A DNA stretch of 7,397 bases from JAMORN01 sp027063545 [NCBI: bacterium]. GTDB lineage: Bacteria; JAMORN01. The DNA lies in assembly GCA_027063545.1 (NCBI GenBank), contig JAMORN010000133.1:1-7397 (forward strand), written 5' to 3'. This document shows, in pieces, positions 1 to 5,363 of this stretch (position 1 is its first letter; each line of letters begins with the position of its first letter). The position numbers and the translations under genes are program-made. The notes below the pieces were generated by a model. It saw nothing but the letters and a program-made list of their open reading frames with translations. It did not search any database and was not told the origin of the DNA.

Positions 1-2
1 CC

Positions 3-797
3 AACACCTTTTCTATTATAGATAATGAGTCTAATAATACCTATAATAATTTTACAATAGTTTATATGTACCCTGTAAGCTTTATAAAACAACTATATTA
101 TTTATTACTAAGAGAATTTAAAATTACTTTCAGAAATAAGGGGATTTTAATTTTTTGGATGCTACAGGGTATTATTATGTCTGTATTAATTGGGATTTTA
201 TATTATAATGTGGACGAATACTTTACTTTTTCTTTAGTTGTAACAATTGCATTATTTTGGATAGGGGCTAATAATGCTTTAAGAAGTATTGTAAAAGAAA
301 ACAATTTATATATAAGAGAACGGCATATAAATCTTAGTTTATTATCTTATTTATTTTCTAAAACCATTGTTTATACTATTTATACTATAATTGAAATATT
401 GATCTTTATGGTAATACTCTTTTTATTTATCGAGTTGTCTCATATAAGTACACTAATTTTATATTCCATTTTAATAGGAACTACAGGAGTATTTTTAGGA
501 CTTTTAATATCTTCTATTTTTAAAAAAGAAGAGAATACACTTATTGCATTACCTTTAGTCCTTATTCCTCAAATAATATTTTCAGGAGGGTTAATAGAGA
601 CAGATAAAATGAATGAAATATCCCAGATTATTTCTAAAATTATACCTTTAAACTATTTTTTTTATTACTTTAAAGAGTTATTAATATGGGATAATGCAAA
701 TATAAAAGGTTTTATTTATATAAATTTAGTATTCATAGTTATATTTTTTATATTTATGATATTAAGCCAATGGAGAAAGGATAAATGGAGTATTTAA
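3..797 (+). CDS. ABCG-like ABC transporter, membrane (permease) part; 5' end outside window
   Basis: This is the integral-membrane part of an ABC-2/ABCG-type exporter. Counting from the ATG at 66 (243 residues), hydrophobic segments lie near 27-47, 54-72, 100-122, 127-150, 157-177 and 216-235, giving about six membrane spans. Two stretches fit bacterial ABCG-like proteins: a charged 'KENNLYIRERHINL' segment (77-90) after the second span, and 'PQIIFSGGLI' (168-177) in the fifth. The ATG at 66 has no Shine-Dalgarno sequence. The frame is open from base 3 and encodes an Asn-rich stretch before that Met, which looks like an interdomain linker. In the known family an ATPase domain, often with FHA domains, is fused upstream of this membrane domain. 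I therefore infer that this is the C-terminal part of such a fusion, although a separate permease starting at 66 is possible. It overlaps the kinase gene by 13 bases. The substrate is unknown. Confidence 0.8.
   Translation, partial: NTFSIIDNESNNTYNNFTIVYMYPVSFIKQLYYLLLREFKITFRNKGILIFWMLQGIIMSVLIGILYYNVDEYFTFSLVVTIALFWIGANNALRSIVKENNLYIRERHINLSLLSYLFSKTIVYTIYTIIEILIFMVILFLFIELSHISTLILYSILIGTTGVFLGLLISSIFKKEENTLIALPLVLIPQIIFSGGLIETDKMNEISQIISKIIPLNYFFYYFKELLIWDNANIKGFIYINLVFIVIFFIFMILSQWRKDKWSI
772..780 (+). promoter_or_regulatory. Ribosome binding site of the kinase gene
   Basis: The purine run GGAGAAAGG ends four bases before the ATG at 785. It lies inside the 3' end of the upstream transporter gene, so it fixes the kinase start and suggests that the two genes are translated from one message. 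Confidence 0.75.
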
Positions 798-2236
798 ATA
801 AATTATCTCCAGAGTTTAAAAAATTTTTAGAGTCTAAGTATGAGATAATTGAAGAAGTCGGCTCTGGAGGGATGGGTTTTGTTATTAAAGTAAGAAATAA
901 AAAGCTAGATAGATTAGAAGCAATTAAAATTCTTTATCCAACTGTTTTATTAAATGAACATTTAACTCGTTTTGAACAAGAAGCTTATATAATAGCTCAG
1001 CTTGACCATCCTAATATTGTTACAATATATTCTTATGATAATTTTGATGAATTAAGATATATTGTAATGCAATACTTACCAGGTGGAAGTTTAGATAATT
1101 TATTAAAAGAGAAAGGAAGATTATCTGAAGAAGAAGCAATAAAAATTACAATAGATATACTTTCAGGTTTAGATTATGCCCATTCAAAAAATATAATACA
1201 TAGGGATATAAAACCCTCAAATATTCTTTTTGATTCTTTAAATAGAGCAGTTATTACAGATTTTGGTATAGCAAAGATAATAAATGATGATTCTAGATTA
1301 ACTAAAACAGGAGAGTTTGTCGGAACTCCAGAGTTTGTTTCGCCAGAACAGGCTCAAGGAGAGAAAGGGGATCAACAAAGTGATTTATATTCTGTAGGAA
1401 TTTTGTTGTATTATATGGTGACTGGTAGATTACCATTTTATGGTGATAATCCAATGAGTATATTACATAAACATATATATGAAGAACCTAAACCTCCTTC
1501 AGAGATTGTACCTGTTAGTATAGAACTTGAGAATATTATATTTAAGGCTTTAGAGAAGGATAAAAAAAATAGATATTTATCAGCCCAAGAATTTATAAAT
1601 GATTTACGTATGATTGAAAATATGACTAAAGTATCAAACACTATTACTTCAAATGCTATATATATATCAGATTATAAAGAAAAATCATACTGGAATCGTG
1701 TTTTTTTTCTTTTATTTATTTTTTTTATTGTTCTTTTGATTTTTTTTGGATATAAATATTATGTGAATAGCTATAAAGGAGAGCATAAAATAAAAGAGGT
1801 AATTATAACAGCTTCAAGTTATGATATTGAAAAAAATGGAGTTTCATATTCTCCTAGTAATGTATATGATGGCAAAAGAGAAACTGCATGGGCAGAGGGA
1901 GTTGAAGGAGATGGAATTGGCGAATATTTAATTTTTAAGTTTAAATACCCTGTATATGTGACAAAAATAGGAGTAATTCCAGGATATGATAAAAAAATGG
2001 ATGATAAGTTTGGAGATAGATGGTATAAGAATCCAAGAATAAAAAAAGCAAAGTTAGTTTTTTCAGATGGATCATTTATGATATTAAATTTAAGAGATTC
2101 AAGGGAAATGCAGTATTTTAAAATTAATAAAACGACCAAGTATATTAAATTTATAATATTAGATGTTTATAAATCACAAAAATGGCATGATACATCTATT
2201 TCAGAAATTGAGATATGGGGGATAAAAGCGCAATGA
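785..2236 (+). CDS. Transmembrane Ser/Thr protein kinase with extracellular discoidin-like/NADase-type glycan-binding domain
   Basis: This is a Hanks-type (PknB-like) kinase of 483 residues with a complete catalytic set. It has the glycine loop GSGGMG (26-31), the ATP lysine in AIK (K48), the C-helix Glu (E66), HRDIKPSN (139-146), DFG (159-161), the GTPEFVSPE activation/P+1 segment (180-188) and the F-helix Asp (D200). The kinase domain ends near 276. One hydrophobic span (about 303-323) anchors it with the kinase in the cytoplasm. Residues about 339-481 resemble the discoidin/F5-8C-like 'NADase-type glycan-binding' domain: an 'ITASS' start, 'YSPSNVYDGKRETAW', 'EGDGIGEYLIFKF', and an ending of 'DTSISEIEIWG'. 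PASTA repeats, common in Gram-positive PknB, are absent. I infer that it senses an extracellular glycan or other ligand and phosphorylates cytoplasmic partners. The adjacent ABC transporter is a plausible target, especially if that protein carries FHA domains. The kinase call is firm; the ligand and substrates are unknown. Confidence 0.93.
   Translation: MEYLNKLSPEFKKFLESKYEIIEEVGSGGMGFVIKVRNKKLDRLEAIKILYPTVLLNEHLTRFEQEAYIIAQLDHPNIVTIYSYDNFDELRYIVMQYLPGGSLDNLLKEKGRLSEEEAIKITIDILSGLDYAHSKNIIHRDIKPSNILFDSLNRAVITDFGIAKIINDDSRLTKTGEFVGTPEFVSPEQAQGEKGDQQSDLYSVGILLYYMVTGRLPFYGDNPMSILHKHIYEEPKPPSEIVPVSIELENIIFKALEKDKKNRYLSAQEFINDLRMIENMTKVSNTITSNAIYISDYKEKSYWNRVFFLLFIFFIVLLIFFGYKYYVNSYKGEHKIKEVIITASSYDIEKNGVSYSPSNVYDGKRETAWAEGVEGDGIGEYLIFKFKYPVYVTKIGVIPGYDKKMDDKFGDRWYKNPRIKKAKLVFSDGSFMILNLRDSREMQYFKINKTTKYIKFIILDVYKSQKWHDTSISEIEIWGIKAQ
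2217..2221 (+). promoter_or_regulatory. Probable ribosome binding site for the HAD phosphatase gene
   Basis: A GGGGG run inside the 3' end of the kinase gene lies 11 bases before the ATG at 2233. This supports 2233 over the in-frame ATG at 2215, which has only a weak purine stretch upstream. The spacing is somewhat long, so reinitiation at the ATGA overlap may matter as much. Confidence 0.45.
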
Positions 2237-2922
2237 ATGAGAAAAAGTTTTATATAGCATTTGATATTGATGGAACAATTTTTTCTTCTGAGGATATTTT
2301 ACTAGAAGCATATAAAAGAGGAATAGAGGAGTTTAATATATTAAAAGGGTATAAATTATCTCCACCTACAAATGAAATGTTATTTTCTTTAGTAGGAAGA
2401 CCTTATAGAGAAATTTTTAAAACATTATATCCTCAACTTAAAGAGGAAGATTTAGAAGATTTTGGTTTTTATATAAGAAAGTATTTAAATTCTTTAGTAA
2501 GAGAGGGTAAGGGACTATGGTATGATGGAATATGTGAGACTATAAAAGAGTTAAAAAATAGAGGCAATTTAATATTGGTAGCTTCAAATGGTAATGAGAC
2601 TTATATAAAAAGTGTTTTAGAAACAAAGGATATATTGGATTTTTTCGAACCAATAATAACATTAGATTTTAATAGAATAAATACAAAAGGTGATATTCTT
2701 TTAGAATATATTAATAAATATGATATTGATCCTAAAAGATTAATAATGGTAGGAGATAGAAAATCTGATATAGACGCAGCTAAAACAGCAGGATGTTGGT
2801 TTGTTGGAACATTATATGGGCATGGAGAAATAGAAGAGATAAGCCAAGCAGATTTTTTAATAAATTCTCCAAGAGAGTTATTAGATATTATAGATGATAT
2901 ACTACATTATGAAAAAGTATAA
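2233..2922 (+). CDS. HAD-family hydrolase, phosphoglycolate phosphatase/PpaX-like
   Basis: This is a HAD-superfamily phosphatase of 229 residues, about the usual length for Gph/PpaX-type enzymes with a helical cap. All four catalytic motifs are present. Motif I is DIDGT (D11 nucleophile, D13 acid/base), motif II is ASNG (S118), motif III is the Lys in NTKGD (K152), and motif IV is GDRKSDIDAA (D175, D179). The segment between about 20 and 90 is the helical cap. The enzyme should be a cytoplasmic Mg-dependent phosphatase acting on a small phosphorylated metabolite, but the substrate cannot be read from sequence; phosphoglycolate, pyrophosphate and nucleotides are all known in the family. I chose the ATG at 2233 because it forms an ATGA overlap with the kinase stop and places the DxD motif at the usual distance. 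An in-frame ATG at 2215 would add six residues. The 3' end overlaps the next gene. Confidence 0.88.
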   Translation: MNEKKFYIAFDIDGTIFSSEDILLEAYKRGIEEFNILKGYKLSPPTNEMLFSLVGRPYREIFKTLYPQLKEEDLEDFGFYIRKYLNSLVREGKGLWYDGICETIKELKNRGNLILVASNGNETYIKSVLETKDILDFFEPIITLDFNRINTKGDILLEYINKYDIDPKRLIMVGDRKSDIDAAKTAGCWFVGTLYGHGEIEEISQADFLINSPRELLDIIDDILHYEKV

Positions 2923-3277
2923 TTTACGTTTTATAGGCTCTAATATTGAAAAATATTGCATTGATTATTTAAAAAATATAGGTTATGAGATAATAACACA
3001 AAATTATAGATCTAAAGTAGGAGAGATAGATATAATTGCAAAAGATAAAGATCAATATGTATTTATAGAAGTTAAATATATAGCAGATAATAAATATTAT
3101 AATATTAGAAAAAAAATCTCAAATAACAAAATTTATAGAATATATAAAACAGCTTTAGTATTTTTAAAAGAACATAAAATAGATATAGACAAAGTTAAAC
3201 TGAGAATAGATGCTATATTTGTTGATAAAAATTTTAATATAAATTATATAAAAAATATCTTTCAGGAGTCAAACTAG
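2909..3277 (+). CDS. yraN: YraN/UPF0102 family nuclease-fold protein
   Basis: This is a 122-residue member of UPF0102 (YraN), a small cytoplasmic family with a PD-(D/E)XK nuclease-like fold and a poorly defined role, probably in DNA processing. The family signature is clear. An N-terminal helix carries E14, followed by 'LKNIGYEIITQNYRSKVGEIDIIA' elements, with GEID (38-41) supplying E39 and D41. 'VFIEVK' (51-56) supplies E54 and K56, and 'RIDAIFV' comes near the end. The usual Thr-Arg after EVK is replaced by Tyr-Ile, and the following loop is less conserved than normal. I prefer the ATG at 2909, which gives a family-typical N-terminus. An in-frame ATG at 2894 would add five residues. Neither has a good Shine-Dalgarno sequence, so translation probably depends on coupling to the overlapping phosphatase gene (14-base overlap). 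Confidence 0.85.
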   Translation: MKKYNLRFIGSNIEKYCIDYLKNIGYEIITQNYRSKVGEIDIIAKDKDQYVFIEVKYIADNKYYNIRKKISNNKIYRIYKTALVFLKEHKIDIDKVKLRIDAIFVDKNFNINYIKNIFQESN

Positions 3278-3295
3278 AAAAAAATAGGTAAAATT

Positions 3296-4261
3296 ATGAT
3301 AGATCCAATATCAGAATTCCATGAAGGAAAGGTAATTTCAAAACAATTTCAGCTTGTATCTATAGATGAGAGAATTGCTTCAACAGGTAGTAAGTACTAT
3401 ATTTTTCATTTAAAAGATGATACTGGAAAAATCTCAGGTTTTTATTTTCAATCTATAGATAAAGAGGTTTTTGAAAAATTAAAAAATGTAAATATTGTAT
3501 TTATTGAGGGTATTGTTGAAAAAGATAAGAATTCGGAATTAGTAATAAAGATTACCCATTTTAAAGGGATAGATAAAAAAGAAGATATAAGGAAAGAAGA
3601 TATTTTTAAAAGAGAAGATAATATTGAAGTTTATTGGAAAGAATTGGAAAAGTTAATAGATTTAGTTGATGATGGAGAAATAAAAAAGCTTTTAACAATA
3701 ATTTTTTCCCATGAAAAAATTAGAGAGCGATATAGTGAATATCCTGCTGCGAAAAGTGTTCATCATATTAAATTAGGGGGACTTTTAAGACACACAATAG
3801 AGGTTGCTAAAATTGCCTATAATATCTATAAAGTTTTTCCTGACAAATTAGATAAAAGTTTATTAATTGCAGGAGCTTTACTTCATGATTTGGGAAAAAT
3901 AGAGGAATATGAGGTTTATTATGATAGAGAAATTACCGATAGAGGACGTTTTTTAGGTCATATAATAATGGGTGTTATGAGGGTAAGGGATGTTATAAAA
4001 AAAATAGGCGATTTTTCTCCCAAAAAGGCAGTTTTATTGGAGCATATAATATTAAGTCATCATGGAAGATTAGAGTACAATTCCCCTGTTGTACCTTTAA
4101 TTCCAGAGGCTTTTATTATTCATTATGCTGATGAGATATCGACAAAATTAGATATTTTTGATATCCAAAAGGAAAAAAATAATAAGGAAGAAAATTGGTC
4201 AAATTATGTAAGAAGTATAGAAAGAAAGTTATATATAGGTGACTATAATGATTTAAAATAA
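3296..4261 (+). CDS. yhaM: YhaM-type 3'-5' exoribonuclease (OB fold plus HD domain)
   Basis: This 321-residue protein has the domain order and length of the YhaM/Cbf1 family of metal-dependent 3'-5' exonucleases. An N-terminal OB-fold nucleic-acid-binding domain spans about 10-92 ('YYIFHLKDDTGKISGFYF'). A linker follows, and then an HD phosphohydrolase domain from about 150. The metal ligands are visible: H166 in GGLLRHT, H197-D198 in LLHDLGK, H222 in GHI, H255-H256 in LSHHG, and D279 in YADEIS. The 'SPVVPLIPEAFIIHYAD' segment (263-279) is strongly typical of YhaM. The enzyme is expected to trim the 3' ends of RNA, and possibly single-stranded DNA, in the cytoplasm. The start at 3296 has a short AGGT (3286-3289) six bases upstream and lies 18 bases after yraN. 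A general HD nucleotide hydrolase is less likely because of the OB domain. Confidence 0.88.
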   Translation: MIDPISEFHEGKVISKQFQLVSIDERIASTGSKYYIFHLKDDTGKISGFYFQSIDKEVFEKLKNVNIVFIEGIVEKDKNSELVIKITHFKGIDKKEDIRKEDIFKREDNIEVYWKELEKLIDLVDDGEIKKLLTIIFSHEKIRERYSEYPAAKSVHHIKLGGLLRHTIEVAKIAYNIYKVFPDKLDKSLLIAGALLHDLGKIEEYEVYYDREITDRGRFLGHIIMGVMRVRDVIKKIGDFSPKKAVLLEHIILSHHGRLEYNSPVVPLIPEAFIIHYADEISTKLDIFDIQKEKNNKEENWSNYVRSIERKLYIGDYNDLK

Positions 4262-4282
4262 ATTGGAGAATTGTATAAAAAA

Positions 4283-4288
4283 GAGAGG
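4283..4288 (+). promoter_or_regulatory. Ribosome binding site of rex
   Basis: GAGAGG lies seven bases before the ATG at 4296 in the 34-base gap after the exoribonuclease gene, the largest gap in the window. This fixes the Rex start. I see no clear promoter or Rex-type inverted repeat in the gap. Confidence 0.7.
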
Positions 4289-4295
4289 TTAATAA

Positions 4296-4955
4296 ATGGA
4301 TAATAAAGAAAATTTTAAAGCAAATATAGTTTCAAAAAAGATTGTAGAAAGATTAACTATATATAAAAGAGAAATTGAAAAATTAATAAAAGAAGGTAAA
4401 GAGACAATATTCTCTTACGAATTAGAAAAAATAACAGGTATACCTGCTACAACAATAAGAAAGGATTTTTCAATACTTGGAGTAAAATTAGGACATGTAA
4501 AATATGGATATAATTTAATCTATTTAAAAAGAGTATTTGATGAAATTTTAGGAGTAAAAAAGCCGTGGAATATAGCAATTGTTGGTATAGGGAATTTAGG
4601 AAGGGCTTTAATGGGTTATACTGGATTTGAAAAAAGAAATTTTAATGTTATTTGTGGATTTGATATAGATGAAAAGGTGGTTGGTACTAAATATAATAAT
4701 AAACCAATCTTTCATCTTAATGAAGCCCCTCAAATTTTAAAAGAGTATGATATACATATAATAGTTTTAACTGTACCATCAGAGGTTACTGAAAGTGTTT
4801 TTAAGTATTTTTATGATTTAGGTATTAGAGCCTTTTTAAATTTAACACCTGTTATAATAAATTGCTCTTCATGTGTTTATGTGGAGAATGTAGATTTAAC
4901 TTCTCCTTTAGAGAAGTTAACATATTATGTTGATAAAAATATTTGTAATTCATAG
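4296..4955 (+). CDS. rex: Redox-sensing transcriptional repressor Rex
   Basis: Rex is a homodimeric repressor that leaves its operators when the NADH/NAD+ ratio rises, controlling fermentation and respiration genes. The 219-residue length is normal. The N-terminal winged helix-turn-helix spans about 15-80, with recognition helix 'TTIRKDFSILG' and wing 'GHVKYGYN'. The C-terminal Rossmann domain follows, with the dinucleotide loop GIGNLGRAL (97-105), the 'GFDIDEKVVG' strand end whose acidic residues (D123, D125) fit NAD(H) rather than NADP(H), 'VLTVPSE' (157-163) and the late 'VENVDLTSPLEKL' element (196-208). One oddity is a Cys-Ser-Ser-Cys pair (C190, C193), in a loop that usually lacks cysteine. 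The gene sits upstream of the STAS-like and ATPase-domain genes. Co-transcription is likely from the 24-base gap, but a functional link is unproven. Confidence 0.95.
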   Translation: MDNKENFKANIVSKKIVERLTIYKREIEKLIKEGKETIFSYELEKITGIPATTIRKDFSILGVKLGHVKYGYNLIYLKRVFDEILGVKKPWNIAIVGIGNLGRALMGYTGFEKRNFNVICGFDIDEKVVGTKYNNKPIFHLNEAPQILKEYDIHIIVLTVPSEVTESVFKYFYDLGIRAFLNLTPVIINCSSCVYVENVDLTSPLEKLTYYVDKNICNS

Positions 4956-4967
4956 CAAATTATATAA

Positions 4968-4973
4968 AAGGAG
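4968..4973 (+). promoter_or_regulatory. Ribosome binding site deciding the GTG start at 4980
   Basis: AAGGAG, the best Shine-Dalgarno sequence in the window, ends six bases before a GTG codon. Its position decides in favour of the GTG start; there is no in-frame ATG nearby. Confidence 0.8.
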
Positions 4974-4979
4974 AAAATA

Positions 4980-5330
4980 GTGCTTGATTTTGTAGAGTTT
5001 GAAATAGAAGAAGGAAGGTTTTATATAAAAACTCTAAGTTTAGAAAAGTTATCTACCAGTGAAGTTGACTTATTTACAGAATCTATCATTGTATATTGGA
5101 AAAAAAATGAGGATAAATATACTCATATTGTAGAAAAGTTCCCTATAATTTCGATAAAAGATTTGAAAAATCTTACATTATTTGGAGTATTATTTTTGAG
5201 ATTTGTTCTATACAAATTAAAAGAAAGTAAAATAAGTGTTCAAATCGAAATAGAAGATAAAAGTTGTTATAGTAAATTAGAAAATTTAATATTGGACCCT
5301 TATTATGATAATGTTATTATTAATGATTAA
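4980..5330 (+). CDS. Small STAS-like (anti-anti-sigma-like) protein, divergent
   Basis: This is a 116-residue soluble protein with no signal peptide or membrane span. I do not recognise it by direct similarity. Its size and its order of strand and helix elements fit a STAS fold of the SpoIIAA/RsbV type. There is an N-terminal strand pair, then a hydrophobic strand and 'IISIKDLKNLTLFGVLFLRFVLYKLKES' (56-83), which falls where family members have the 'DLS...DSSG' turn and following helix; after it come 'ISVQIEI' (85-91) and a C-terminal helix and strand. At the phosphoacceptor turn the usual Asp-Ser is replaced by Thr-Leu (T66, L67), leaving only G69, so regulation by Ser phosphorylation looks unlikely. 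The next gene encodes an RsbW-like ATPase domain, the normal partner of such proteins, which supports the call. The start is GTG with a strong AAGGAG. The assignment is inferred from pattern and context. Confidence 0.5.
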   Translation: MLDFVEFEIEEGRFYIKTLSLEKLSTSEVDLFTESIIVYWKKNEDKYTHIVEKFPIISIKDLKNLTLFGVLFLRFVLYKLKESKISVQIEIEDKSCYSKLENLILDPYYDNVIIND

Positions 5331-5363
5331 TGAAGTAAAATTTAAAATTAATGTAGACGTATT

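Noticed and set aside
1438-1641. Minus-strand open frame of 67 codons inside the kinase gene
   Set aside because: It is antisense to a strongly conserved kinase domain, has no recognisable product, and such frames are common in A+T-rich DNA.
1700-1748. T-rich tract that looks like a terminator tail
   Set aside because: It lies inside the kinase frame, encodes the Phe/Leu/Ile-rich membrane span and has no hairpin before it.
1819-2139. Minus-strand open frame of 106 codons inside the kinase ectodomain
   Set aside because: It is antisense to the conserved discoidin-like domain, with no motif; the composition is that of a shadow frame.
4262-4295. Possible promoter in the 34-base gap before rex
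   Set aside because: A TATAAA-like stretch is present, but no matched -35 box at proper spacing exists, and similar stretches occur throughout the genes.
4943-4960. TTTG...CAAA inverted pair at the end of rex, a possible Rex autoregulatory operator
   Set aside because: The arms are only four bases and the site does not match the longer TTGTGA/TTAACAA-type symmetry. In DNA this A+T-rich it is expected by chance, and it overlaps the rex stop codon.
5331-5363. Possible small RNA, terminator or promoter in the gap before the regulator gene
   Set aside because: The gap is only 33 bases of A+T-rich sequence with no stem or recognisable promoter elements.
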